Shown: piece after piece, positions 7,001-15,432 of the stretch | Numbering within the stretch: the first letter of the stretch is position 1 | How the letters are laid out: each line of letters starts with the position of its first letter | Source: JBKPCD01 sp046727175 | GTDB lineage: Bacteria; Acidobacteriota; Vicinamibacteria; Vicinamibacterales; 2-12-FULL-66-21 | Assembly (NCBI GenBank): GCA_046727175.1 | Contig: JBKPCD010000270.1 | Location: 1-28,610 of the forward strand | DNA length: 28,610 bases | Direction of reading: 5' to 3' | Notes under the pieces: generated by a model | Seen by the model: only the letters and a program-made list of their open reading frames with translations | Told to the model about the DNA's origin: nothing | The model's database searches: none | Translations under genes and position numbers: made by a program

Positions 7001-8224
7001 GTGCCAATCGTCGTCCAGAAGTATGGCGGCAGCAGCGTCGCCGACGTCGACCGCATTCGTCAGGTCGCCGCGCGCGTCATGCGCACCAAGGCGGCCGGTT
7101 ACGACGTCGTCGTCGTTGTCTCGGCGATGGGCGACACGACCGACGAGTTGCTTGCGCTCGCGAAGCGAGTCTCCCCAAACCCGCCGCGCCGCGAGCTCGA
7201 CATGCTGCTCTCGGCGGGCGAGCGCATCTCGATGGCGATCCTCTCGATGGCCATCCGCGAGCTGGGTGGAGATGCCATCAGCTTCACCGGCAGCCAGTCG
7301 GGGATCATCACCAACGACCGCCACATCGACGCGCGGATCATCGAGGTGCGGCCGTTTCGTGTCCAGGACGAGCTCGCGCGCGGCCGCGTCGTTGTGATTG
7401 CTGGTTATCAGGGCGTCTCGTATCGCCGCGAGGTGACGACGCTCGGACGCGGCGGGAGCGATACGACCGCGGTCGCGATGGCGGCCGCGCTCGGCGCCGA
7501 ATGGTGCGAGATCTGCTCGGACGTGGACGGCGTTTACACCGCGGATCCGCGCGTCGTATCGACGGCGCGTCGGATCGGCGTCCTCTCGTTCGAGGAAACA
7601 CAGGAGCTCGCCGAGGCTGGCGCCAAGGTGCTCAACGCACAGGCCGTCGAGTTCGCGAAGGAGAAGAACATCGCGATCTACGCGCGAGCGACAGCGTCTG
7701 CGCTTCCTGGACCGGATCCCGCGTCGGACGGGACCGTCGTTCGAAAGCACGCCCCACGGACACCGGGCACCGTTGCTGGCGTCGCGAGCGAGCGCGACGT
7801 GCTCGTCCTGCAGGGCGCCGGCGACAGCGCACAGCTGCTCGAGCTGCTCGACAGGCGCGAGGTGTCGGGCAAACAGTTGCACGTCGCCGGATTCGGCGCC
7901 GCAGGGGACGGCATGACGCTCGTGATTTCGCGCGAGAACTTGCACGACGAGGAGCGGCTGCGCCACGATCTTACGAGCCTCACGATCGATGCGCGCCTGA
8001 TCGACAATCTGGGCGCTGTCAGCATCGTCGGCGCCGGCATCAATGCGAGTTATCGGAACGTGCGTCGGGGATACAACCGTCTTCGCGAGAACGGCATCAT
8101 TCCGCAGGCGGTCGCGACGTCATCGTTCCGCGCGACATGGCTGACACCAAACCCGCAGCTCGACGTCGCTGTCCGCGCCTTGCATCACGAGTTCCTCGAA
8201 CAGCCCCTGCCTCTGGTGCCCTGA
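7001..8224 (+). CDS. lysC: Aspartate kinase
   Basis: Phosphorylates aspartate in the first step of the lysine/threonine/methionine/diaminopimelate pathway. 407 residues, the usual size of monofunctional aspartokinases. The amino-acid kinase domain starts directly with VVQKYGGSSVAD and contains SAMGDTTDELL, LLSAGERIS, GRGGSDTTAVAMAA and CSDVDGVYTADPRVV. Two C-terminal ACT regulatory domains follow (about 264-330 and 340-400, the second with IDNLGAVSIVGAGI), so feedback inhibition by lysine and/or threonine is likely. The start is GTG, without SD, close behind a TACGAT hexamer. Stands alone between repeat DNA and a convergent kinase gene. Confidence 0.95.
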   Translation: MPIVVQKYGGSSVADVDRIRQVAARVMRTKAAGYDVVVVVSAMGDTTDELLALAKRVSPNPPRRELDMLLSAGERISMAILSMAIRELGGDAISFTGSQSGIITNDRHIDARIIEVRPFRVQDELARGRVVVIAGYQGVSYRREVTTLGRGGSDTTAVAMAAALGAEWCEICSDVDGVYTADPRVVSTARRIGVLSFEETQELAEAGAKVLNAQAVEFAKEKNIAIYARATASALPGPDPASDGTVVRKHAPRTPGTVAGVASERDVLVLQGAGDSAQLLELLDRREVSGKQLHVAGFGAAGDGMTLVISRENLHDEERLRHDLTSLTIDARLIDNLGAVSIVGAGINASYRNVRRGYNRLRENGIIPQAVATSSFRATWLTPNPQLDVAVRALHHEFLEQPLPLVP

Positions 8225-8262
8225 CCTAGGCAGGCCGCCGAAGAAAGACGGCCTCCCCAGGT
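8224..8262. terminator. Hairpin between convergent aspartokinase and histidine kinase genes
   Basis: Nested stems: ACCT (8224-8227) with AGGT (8259-8262), and AGGCCG (8232-8237) with CGGCCT (8249-8254), around an A-rich loop. It fills the 41-nt convergent gap and could terminate both genes. Confidence 0.45.
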
Positions 8263-8265
8263 CCT

Positions 8266-9696
8266 TCACAGCCGGGTCGGGGTCTGACCCTGTCTTCGAT
8301 CAAATCCGCTCTCGATGGGCAGCGTCACCGTGACGATTGTGCCTCCCTCTGGCGGACACTCGAACTCGATGCCGCCGTTGTGCCGCTGGATCATTCGTTT
8401 TGCGGTTGGCAGGCCGAGGCCGGTGCCCCGGTGTTTCGTCGTGAAGAACGGCTCGAAAATCCTTTCGAGCGTCTCGATCGGAATGCCGGGTCCGTCGTCG
8501 GCGATCGACACGCGACAGAACTCCCGTTCCGCTGCGATCGTGATGTGTACGTGCCCGTCGTTGCTCGTGGCCTGAGCCGCGTTGAGGAGCAGATTCAGAA
8601 AGACGGTTCGAAGCTGCTCCGAATCGGCCTGGATCGTCGGGCGATCACCGGTCATCTCCAGGTTGACGCCCGCATTGGCCGGATCCTTCTGCAGCAGCGC
8701 GGCCGTTTCTTCCAGCAGATCTGCGAGCGCAACCGGAGCAATCCGCGGCTCCCGCGGCCTCGCGAAGACGAGCAGCTCGTGGACGATCTCGTTCAACGAA
8801 TCGAGTCGGCCGACGATGTCGCCGATTACGGCGCGATCGCGGCTGCCTTCGGGCATGCGCCCGCTGATGACCTGCAGCGCGCCGCGAATGCCGGCCAGCG
8901 GATTCTTGACCTCGTGTGCCACGATGGCCGCCATCTCACCGAGCCTCGCGAGCGCCGCCTGATCGCTCAGCAGCGCCTCCGATCGTTTGCGCTCGCTGAT
9001 GTCGTACCGAATGGCCATGTACTGCAAGGGGCGTCCGCTTTCATCGAGGAACGGAACGATTGTCGTATCGACCCAGTAGAGCGTTCCATCCTTTGCGCGA
9101 TTCCTGAACTCGCCCCGCCAGATCCGGCCGCTCGCGATCGTCGTCCACAGCGCGCGGATGAACTCCTCGGAGTGATACCCGGAGTTCACGAGCCGGTGGT
9201 CGCGTCCGAGCAGCTCCTCTCTGGAGTATTTCGAGATCTCACAGACCTTGTCGTTGACGTAGCTGATCCGTCCCTGGATGTCGGTGATCTCCAGGATCGC
9301 CGCCTGATCGAGTGCGAAGGTCGTGTCCTCCAGGTCTTTCACCGATCGATCGAGCTCTCGCACGGTGCTGGCGTACTTCGTGACGAGCCATGCGGTCACC
9401 CAGAGACCGACCGTGGTCAGCGTTCTATTGACGAGGCCGTGCGTCGGATTGCCGCCGGGCGGCGACAAGGGAACATCCACGACGGTCAGCAGGGTCGCAA
9501 CGCTTGCGAACCAGACGGGAAAGCCGCGCGTCTGCACGAACAGCCCGAGCAGGACGACGATCACGTAGAGCGCGGCGATCGTGACATCGATGGGACTCTG
9601 CAGATCAGCGATGAAGATGCCCGCCGTGATCAACGTCGCGGTCGCAATCAGCCGGTGATCGCTCCAACCCGCTACGGGGGAAGACCGGAAAGGCAT
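8266..9696 (-). CDS. Membrane PAS-domain sensor histidine kinase (NtrB-like)
   Basis: 476 residues. Four hydrophobic segments (about 15-31, 35-53, 59-78, 87-107) anchor it in the inner membrane with no large external domain. A short helix leads to a PAS domain with PAC segment (about 125-235; GRDHRLVNSGYHSEEF and RNRAKDGTLYWVDTTIVPF are typical). The HisKA dimerisation helix holds the phospho-acceptor His261 in HEVKNPLAGIRGAL, followed by an HATPase domain with NLLLNAAQAT (N box), DDGPGIP (G1), FEPFFTTK (F) and GTGLGLPTAKRMI (G2). It is divergent from the stand-alone receiver at 9831 and the NtrC-type regulator at 10305, its likely partners. Signal unknown. The last residues (RQGQTPTRL) are encoded by a palindromic repeat and may be a late addition. 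Confidence 0.93.
   Translation of the reverse strand: MPFRSSPVAGWSDHRLIATATLITAGIFIADLQSPIDVTIAALYVIVVLLGLFVQTRGFPVWFASVATLLTVVDVPLSPPGGNPTHGLVNRTLTTVGLWVTAWLVTKYASTVRELDRSVKDLEDTTFALDQAAILEITDIQGRISYVNDKVCEISKYSREELLGRDHRLVNSGYHSEEFIRALWTTIASGRIWRGEFRNRAKDGTLYWVDTTIVPFLDESGRPLQYMAIRYDISERKRSEALLSDQAALARLGEMAAIVAHEVKNPLAGIRGALQVISGRMPEGSRDRAVIGDIVGRLDSLNEIVHELLVFARPREPRIAPVALADLLEETAALLQKDPANAGVNLEMTGDRPTIQADSEQLRTVFLNLLLNAAQATSNDGHVHITIAAEREFCRVSIADDGPGIPIETLERIFEPFFTTKHRGTGLGLPTAKRMIQRHNGGIEFECPPEGGTIVTVTLPIESGFDRRQGQTPTRL
8274..8290. repeat. GGGTCTGACCC palindrome forming the kinase C-terminus
   Basis: GGGTCTGACCC (8280-8290) is a perfect 5-bp dyad inside a longer GGGTC-rich stretch. On the minus strand it reads CAGGGTCAGACCCCGA, like the GGGGTCAGACCCC palindromes dispersed in many bacterial genomes. 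It lies inside the coding region and supplies the last residues before the TGA at 8266. Confidence 0.5.
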
Positions 9697-9830
9697 CTGG
9701 ATCGATGTTTGAAACGACGCGGCGGAAGCGGTGCGATGCTAGCGCGTTAGCCGCAAAATTCGCAATATTCTCAATGGATCTCGTCCCTTCTGCCGGGGAA
9801 AATTCCGCGGCACCGTCGAAATTTTCCTCA

Positions 9831-10199
9831 ATGGCGTGTGTGCTCATTGTCGACGATGAACCGCTGATCCGCTGGTCGGTGGCCGAAAGCCTCGAGCCGG
9901 CGGGCCATGAGGTCCTCGAAGCCGGAACGGCGAAGGAGGCGCTTCAGAGCTTCGACCAAACGGCACAGCCCATCGACGTTGCGATCCTCGATCTGCGGCT
10001 GCCCGATTCGAGCGACCTCGGCCTGATGCGTCGAATCTGGGAAGTCGCACCGCAGTGCCGGATCATCCTGATGACGGCGTACGGAACGCCAGAGCTCCTG
10101 GACGAAGCGCTCCGGGCGGGCGCCCATGGCGTCCTCGACAAGCCATTCGACATGGCCCGCATGGTCAGCCTCGTCAACGACGCGCTCGCACAAAAGTAA
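9831..10199 (+). CDS. Stand-alone response-regulator receiver domain
   Basis: From the ATG at 9831 (MACVLIVDDEP) the product is 122 residues and consists only of a CheY-like receiver: acidic pair in VDDEP, phospho-acceptor Asp in AILDLRLPD, Thr in LMTAYG and Lys in LDKPFD are all present. No output domain follows. Upstream in-frame ATGs at 9705 and 9774 would add residues unrelated to a receiver. No clear SD precedes 9831. Its sequence closely parallels the receiver of the NtrC-type protein at 10305 (both have LIRWS.AE.L, EAGTAKEA and LD.RLPD), so the two look like duplicates serving one kinase. It may act as a phosphate sink or relay (inference). Confidence 0.88.
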   Translation: MACVLIVDDEPLIRWSVAESLEPAGHEVLEAGTAKEALQSFDQTAQPIDVAILDLRLPDSSDLGLMRRIWEVAPQCRIILMTAYGTPELLDEALRAGAHGVLDKPFDMARMVSLVNDALAQK

Positions 10200-10293
10200 G
10201 AAGTCCGAAGTGAGAAGCCCGAAGTAAAGGCACGAAGTTCTCGCTTCGTACTTCTTACTTGATATTTCTTACTTCGTACTTCGGACTTTCTTA
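10195..10293. repeat. Word-repeat hairpin between the receiver and NtrC-type genes (AAGTCCGAAGT words)
   Basis: TAAGAAGTCCGAAGT (10197-10211), which includes the receiver gene's TAA stop, pairs with ACTTCGGACTTTCTTA (10278-10293) apart from one bulge. The interior repeats GAAGT/ACTTC words (GAAGTAAAGG, TTCGTACTTCTTACTT). The right arm runs directly into the TATAAT of the next gene. Confidence 0.7.
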
Positions 10294-10297
10294 TAAT
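10269..10297 (+). promoter_or_regulatory. Leaderless promoter of the NtrC-type regulator
   Basis: A perfect TATAAT (10292-10297) with TTACTT (10269-10274) 17 nt upstream. The GTG start lies at 10305, only 7 nt after the hexamer, so the mRNA should begin at or beside the start codon. The hexamer overlaps the end of the hairpin arm, so folding of upstream RNA could not include the start codon. Confidence 0.6.
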
Positions 10298-10304
10298 CCC
10301 CGTT

Positions 10305-11672
<1,368 letters not shown>

Positions 11673-11770
11673 GCGCTGCCGGCGCAATCGCAACAATCCT
11701 CTTCTTTTGTTTTGGGCTGCCGCTTCTCGCGAGATTACCTGTGTCAGGCATTGACCGGCTTTTTCCGCAC

Positions 11771-11867
11771 GATGGTGCGGTCTGCCGTCCAGAACCGAAG
11801 TCGCGACGCGATGCTGAAGATCCTGAAATCGACGAAACTGAGCCTTGAAGCCGTCTCCGCGCGCTGA
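11771..11867 (+). other. Possible short ORF or gene tail (about 31 residues)
   Basis: An open frame from ATG 11771 to the TGA at 11865-11867 reads MVRSAVQNRSRDAMLKILKS and continues to KLSLEAVSAR; the frame stays open upstream without a start I trust. The composition looks protein-like (basic amphipathic helix) and could be the C-terminus of a lost gene. I do not recognise it. Otherwise the gap 11673-11877 shows nothing. Confidence 0.2.
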
Positions 11868-11877
11868 CCGCACTTCA

Positions 11878-11944
11878 CAGGAGACCAGGAGATCAGGAGA
11901 CGATTTCTTGACAATCAAATCCTTCCTGAACTCCTGATCGCCTG
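11878..11944. terminator. Word-repeat hairpin between convergent NtrC-type and LuxR genes (AGGAGAYCAGGAGAT words)
   Basis: CAGGAGACCAGGAGATCAGGAG (11878-11899) is a tandem of the word (A)GGAGAYCA; its last 14 nt pair with CTCCTGATCGCCTG (11931-11944) with one mismatch. AGGAGACCAGGAGAT recurs on the other strand in the element at 15327-15348, and CCTGTTGAG after the right arm recurs after the element at 25435. Confidence 0.6.
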
Positions 11945-11955
11945 TTGAGGGCCTT

Positions 11956-12342
11956 CTAGACTGGGATAATCCCCCTCCGGATTGCCTGTCGTACAGCCTC
12001 GGTGCGATTCGCGACCGACAGCTTGCCGCAGATCGACGCGACGTGGAACTTGACCGTCTGGTCGCTTATCCCGAGCTCGCCGGCGATGCGCTTGTTCGAG
12101 AGCCCGTCGGCAAGCAGCGCGAGCACCTCCATCTCGCGCGGCGTCAGCGGCTCGATGAGCCCATCGTCATCGTCGATTGCTTCTTCGGAAGTGCCCGGTG
12201 CGATGAGAATCGCATCCGCATCGAAACGCGCCCGCTGCGCCACCGCGATCGTCTCTACTTCGCCAACGATCTCGAGATCGGCCGGCAGTCGTGCGCGAAG
12301 GCGATTCCTTTCGACCGGCGTGCCGACGAGTACTACCCGCAT
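11956..12342 (-). CDS. LuxR-type DNA-binding regulator with truncated receiver-like N-terminus
   Basis: 128 residues. The C-terminal half is a classic LuxR/GerE HTH: LTPREMEVLALLADGLSNKRIAGELGI then SDQTVKFHVASICGKLSVANRTEAV. The N-terminal ~62 residues start like a receiver (MRVVLVGTPVERNRLRARL) but have neither the acidic pair nor an acceptor Asp in the expected place nor the Lys, and are about half the length of a receiver. Phosphorylation control is therefore unlikely. It is downstream of the HtrA-like gene on the same strand, 110 nt away across an 18-nt repeat, so co-transcription is probable. Target unknown. Confidence 0.85.
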   Translation of the reverse strand: MRVVLVGTPVERNRLRARLPADLEIVGEVETIAVAQRARFDADAILIAPGTSEEAIDDDDGLIEPLTPREMEVLALLADGLSNKRIAGELGISDQTVKFHVASICGKLSVANRTEAVRQAIRRGIIPV

Positions 12343-12390
12343 GAGATCACGGTGGAAACGGAGATCACGGTGGGAACGGAGATCACGGAC
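12343..12390. repeat. 18-nt tandem repeat (GGAGATCACGGTGGGAAC) upstream of the LuxR gene
   Basis: About 2.7 copies: 12343-12359 (one variant base, first base missing), 12360-12377, and 12378-12390. It starts at the base next to the LuxR ATG, so it occupies the leader/RBS zone of that gene. Related words (ACGG, GGAGAGATCC) continue to about 12440, with partial dyad character. Confidence 0.75.
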
Positions 12391-12452
12391 AAGTCGCTCA
12401 CCGCGGCGCCACGGCGTTCACGGAGAGATCCGGATGATCTCCACCTTCTTCG

Positions 12453-13349
12453 CTAGCTCGGTCGCTTGCCCACCGTCACTGTCAGATCCTGGATCGTTCC
12501 GCCACGCAGCAGCCGCATCGGAATCGATCGGCCGACACGATCGCCGACCAGCAGATCGAGCAGTTCTTCCGGCGACTCTATCGGGCGACCGTCGAACGCC
12601 AGCAGGATGTCGCCAACGAGCAAACCGGCCTGTTCCGCTGGGCTTCCTGCCGTCACTCCCAGGATGAGCAGACCTTGTTCACGTCCGCCATCTTTTGCCT
12701 GTCGTTCCGCCAATCGTACTTGCTGACCGGCAACACCGAGGAATCCGCGCGTCGGCGACCCGTGTTGCAGGACGTCCGCAGCCGACTTCCACGCAATCGA
12801 TGCGGGGATGACGACGCCGAGGCCGCGGATTTCGGCGGCAGTCGAAATCCCGATGATGCGACCCCCGGTGTCGACGAGTGCGCCTCCCGCGAAGCCGTCG
12901 TGCATCGGAGCGGTGACGCGAATGACTTCTTCAATCGAACGACGGCGACCGGTACTGAGCGGACCGCCGATCACCGCGACGATCCCCGCGCTAGCGGTGA
13001 TCGCATTGCTCCATGATCGGGCCAGCGCGACGACGACGTGTCCGACGCGCGGACGCGCCTCGCCGTGCGGCGCCGGCGACGCGCCGAGATCTGCCACACG
13101 AAGCACGGCCAGTCCCGTTGCCGGATCCCATCCGGCAAGTTCGGCGCCGAGCGTCCGATCGTCGCTCGTGCGGACCTTCAGCTGGTCATCGCGTCCGAGC
13201 GCTCGCGCCGTCGTGACAACGACGTCTGTCGCGTAGACGACGCCGCTCGCGGGTCGTCGGCGTCCCTGGACCTGCACGACCTGAGGCGCGACGGTCGCGA
13301 CGATATCCGCTAGTGCTTCCGAGAATGAGCCGAGTGTTGTTGTATCCAT
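12453..13349 (-). CDS. HtrA-like protein (trypsin fold + PDZ) without catalytic triad
   Basis: 298 residues with an S1C/HtrA layout: protease-like domain (about 10-195) and a C-terminal PDZ domain (about 200-295; LILGVTAGSPAEQAGLLVGDILLAFDGRPI). The fold landmarks align but all three catalytic positions are replaced: TTARAL in place of TNxHVV (His to Arg49), DPATGLAVLRV in place of DTDLAVLKV (Asp to Gly79), and GFAGGALV in place of GNSGGPLV (Ser to Ala154). No signal peptide or membrane helix is seen, so it is probably cytoplasmic. It may bind peptides through the PDZ domain as a scaffold or regulator (inference). First gene of a probable two-gene unit with the LuxR-type regulator. Reading frame is clean, which argues against a decaying gene. 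Confidence 0.85.
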   Translation of the reverse strand: MDTTTLGSFSEALADIVATVAPQVVQVQGRRRPASGVVYATDVVVTTARALGRDDQLKVRTSDDRTLGAELAGWDPATGLAVLRVADLGASPAPHGEARPRVGHVVVALARSWSNAITASAGIVAVIGGPLSTGRRRSIEEVIRVTAPMHDGFAGGALVDTGGRIIGISTAAEIRGLGVVIPASIAWKSAADVLQHGSPTRGFLGVAGQQVRLAERQAKDGGREQGLLILGVTAGSPAEQAGLLVGDILLAFDGRPIESPEELLDLLVGDRVGRSIPMRLLRGGTIQDLTVTVGKRPS

Positions 13350-13647
13350 GCCCCGATTCTCGCGTCACGCCGGGTGCGACTGGATCACCCGAATGGGGAG
13401 AAACCGACAGGAACGCCATTGCCGCCTGACGCCGCCTTGCTGTGACGACTCGGGGAGACATTCCGCAACGATTGCCTGTCATTTTCGTAACCCGACGGCC
13501 TGAACGAAGTGTTATGGTGTCCCGATGGAGGCGAAATGCCCGCAACGGACTGCAGGATGGCGGCGCGGGCGCCGATAATGTGTTCACCTCGCCGCTCCGG
13601 TGGCCGTTCCGCGAGCTGACGCCCCCGGGTCAGGCGTTCGTTGATTG
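13350..13647. other. Divergent intergenic region, no gene seen
   Basis: About 300 nt between the HtrA-like gene and the divergent receiver gene. No long or protein-like frame, no repeat of the window's word type and no strong promoter match; it must hold the promoters of both genes. A GTTATGGT word near 13511 is the best -10-like sequence on the plus strand but is far from the start. Confidence 0.4.
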
Positions 13648-14130
13648 ATGAACCCCATCGCGCCCATCGAGGCGCCGATCGAATTATTCCTTGTGCGGCC
13701 GTCTCAGGGCAGCGCCGCCAAGGCACCCCTGGCCAATTCGGCGCCACGCAGCCGGGCCGCGAAGGGTCAACCGCGCCACTCCGTCCTGGTGGTCGACGAC
13801 GATGCGGATGTGCGCGAGCTGCTCGCGGCGGTGCTGAAATCCGAAGGGTACGGTGTCCTCACTGCGGAGAACGGCGCTGCCGCGCTGTCGGTCCTGCGCG
13901 AGACGCTGCCCGATCTCATCGTCCTCGATCTGATGATGCCGGTCATGAACGGGTGGGAGTTCCGGGAGACGCAGCGCGCGTACCCTGAGTACGCGGCTAT
14001 TCCGGTCGTCTGCCTCTCTGGACATCACGCGGCGCACGCTCACGCCGCGGCGCTCGGGATCGCCGAGTGCATTCAGAAACCTCTCGACGTCGACTATCTC
14101 GTGGAGGTCGTCAGGCGTCTGTGCACGTGA
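13648..14130 (+). CDS. Stand-alone response-regulator receiver with N-terminal extension
   Basis: 160 residues from the ATG at 13648. A proline/alanine-rich, basic extension (about 1-43) is followed by a full receiver: LVVDDDADVRELL, acceptor Asp in LIVLDLMMPVMNGWEF, Ser in CLSGHH and Lys in CIQKPLD. No output domain. The MPVMNGWEF style is that of stand-alone receivers working with hybrid or orphan kinases. No kinase gene is adjacent. A TTG at 13645 would add one residue. No SD is visible. Confidence 0.85.
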   Translation: MNPIAPIEAPIELFLVRPSQGSAAKAPLANSAPRSRAAKGQPRHSVLVVDDDADVRELLAAVLKSEGYGVLTAENGAAALSVLRETLPDLIVLDLMMPVMNGWEFRETQRAYPEYAAIPVVCLSGHHAAHAHAAALGIAECIQKPLDVDYLVEVVRRLCT

Positions 14131-14135
14131 CTGCA

Positions 14136-14196
14136 GGCTTTGGGCCCATGGCTTTTGGTTTTGGCGTCGCCACGGATTGGCCCCAAGCCCAAAGCC
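14136..14196. terminator. Word-repeat hairpin between convergent receiver and PhzF genes (GGCTTTGGG words)
   Basis: GGCTTTGGGCCCATGGCTTTTGG (14136-14158) faces CCCCAAGCCCAAAGCC (14181-14196); the outer GGCTTTGGGC/GCCCAAAGCC pairs perfectly. It follows the receiver stop by 5 nt and precedes the PhzF stop, so it may terminate both. Confidence 0.55.
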
Positions 14197-14214
14197 TTCG
14201 GCCTCAAGCCAGGC

Positions 14215-15120
14215 TCACGTCAGATCGAGTTCTCCTCGTCCGATCAAGACCGACTTCCCCCCGACCCGCACCTTCGTTATTGCTGAATCGCTGCTCTCGA
14301 TTGAAATGTGAATCCGGCTGGGGCGGCCCATCGCCACTCCCTGGAGGCTCAGGATCGTGCGGGCCTGTTCGGCGGTGACGACGCCATAGCGCAGCAGATA
14401 ACATCCGAGCGGACCGGACGCGCTGCCGGTAGCCGGATCCTCAGGGATGCCGAAGCCAGGCGCGAGCATGCGGCTGTACACGGCTTCGTCTCCCGATCCG
14501 CGCTCCGTCGTGAAGAAGAACATCCCGCGCTCTTCGATCCCCGACTCGCGACACAATCGCGCCGTGGCTTTGCGATCGATCGCCACCGCATCCACCGCGG
14601 TGCGGCTGACGAGTGGCACGAACACGAACGGCACGCCGCACGAGACCTCCTGCGCCGGGAGCGACGCGACGAGGTCCTCCGTACTGGCGCCGATCGCGTC
14701 CGCCAGACCTCGACGGTCCGCGATCGTCGCGCCGAACGTCGGAAGGAGTTGTGTCATCCACGCGAACGTGAGGCCGCGCTCGTCCCACTCGAGCGAGACA
14801 GGGATCGGTCCCACGCCCAGCTCGAACACGAACTGATCGCGTCCCCTGGCGATCGTCCCCTCTGCTGCGAGCGCGAACGTGCTGCCGATCGTCGGGTGGC
14901 CTGCCATGGGGAGCTCGGTGTCTGGCGTGAAGATCCGCATGCGCACATCGCCCGGTCCTTCGCGCGGGAACATGAACGTGGATTCGGAGAAGTTCATCTC
15001 CGCCGCGATGCGCTGCATTTGCGCTGCGGTCAGACCGGCGGGCTCGGGGAAGACGGCAAGCTGATTGCCTTCCAGTGCGCGATCGGTGAAGACGTCCAGG
15101 TGGAGGTATCGATACTTCAT
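14215..15120 (-). CDS. PhzF-family isomerase/epimerase
   Basis: 301 residues, normal for the PhzF/diaminopimelate-epimerase-like fold. Landmarks: YLHLDVFTDRALEGNQLAVF at the N-terminus, the catalytic Glu46 in NFSESTF, the TPDTELPMAGHPTIGS segment, the GVPFVFVPL turn and EDPATGSASGPLGCYLL. PhzF proteins isomerise small metabolites without cofactor; only a minority make phenazines, and no other phenazine genes are nearby, so substrate is unknown. The start codon follows a heptamer tandem repeat (15135-15190) by 14 nt, leaving no room for a conventional promoter between repeat and gene. Confidence 0.92.
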   Translation of the reverse strand: MKYRYLHLDVFTDRALEGNQLAVFPEPAGLTAAQMQRIAAEMNFSESTFMFPREGPGDVRMRIFTPDTELPMAGHPTIGSTFALAAEGTIARGRDQFVFELGVGPIPVSLEWDERGLTFAWMTQLLPTFGATIADRRGLADAIGASTEDLVASLPAQEVSCGVPFVFVPLVSRTAVDAVAIDRKATARLCRESGIEERGMFFFTTERGSGDEAVYSRMLAPGFGIPEDPATGSASGPLGCYLLRYGVVTAEQARTILSLQGVAMGRPSRIHISIESSDSAITKVRVGGKSVLIGRGELDLT

Positions 15121-15134
15121 CGTCTTGGTCTTTC

Positions 15135-15190
15135 GGCTCTGGGCTCTGGGCTCTGGGCTCTGGGCTCTGGGCTCTGGGCTCTGGGCTCTG
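15135..15190. repeat. Eight perfect tandem copies of GGCTCTG
   Basis: A 7-nt unit repeated exactly eight times (56 nt), ending 14 nt upstream of the PhzF start on the minus strand. Such arrays gain and lose units by slippage. Its position in the PhzF upstream region means copy number could alter expression. Confidence 0.95.
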
Positions 15191-15292
15191 GGCGAGTGTG
15201 TCAGTCATCTTCTGCACGACACAAGATGCATTTCGGCGTTGGTCCTTCTACGAATCGAATGGCGGCGCGGTACCAAACACCCCGCCGCTCTC

Positions 15293-15348
15293 ACAGGAGG
15301 CCAGGAGGCAGCAGATCAACCAAAAACCTCCTTATCTCCTGGTCTCCT
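15293..15348. repeat. Word-repeat hairpin (AGGAGGCCAGGAGG words)
   Basis: CAGGAGGCCAGGAGGCAG (from 15293) faces CCTCCTTATCTCCTGGTCTCCT (15327-15348). The complement of the right arm contains AGGAGACCAGGAGAT, identical to 15 nt of the element at 11878. It lies in the gap upstream of the topoisomerase gene; the rest of 15191-15432 shows no gene. Confidence 0.65.
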
Positions 15349-15418
15349 ATGTAATTACCACTGCCGCTGGCAAGACCCGAGCCGAGCGACCGAGGCTACC
15401 GGCGGGCGTCGAAATTGG

Positions 15419-15424
15419 TATCCT
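15419..15424 (+). promoter_or_regulatory. -10-like hexamer (TATCCT) of the topoisomerase A gene
   Basis: TATCCT ends 8 nt before the ATG at 15433, with no SD between. Weak by itself, but the geometry matches the other leaderless starts. Confidence 0.3.
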
Positions 15425-15432
15425 CATCATCG

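Noticed and set aside
9730..9743. GG-N10-GC pattern between the kinase and receiver genes (possible sigma-54 site)
   Set aside because: Only the GG and GC match; the inner CACG and TT positions are poor, and this pattern is frequent by chance in GC-rich DNA.
8380..9750. 456-codon open frame on the plus strand opposite the histidine kinase
   Set aside because: The minus-strand frame has clear PAS, HisKA and HATPase motifs; the plus frame has none.
14215..15120. Phenazine biosynthesis cluster
   Set aside because: Only a PhzF-like enzyme is present; the family is broad and no other phz genes are in the window.
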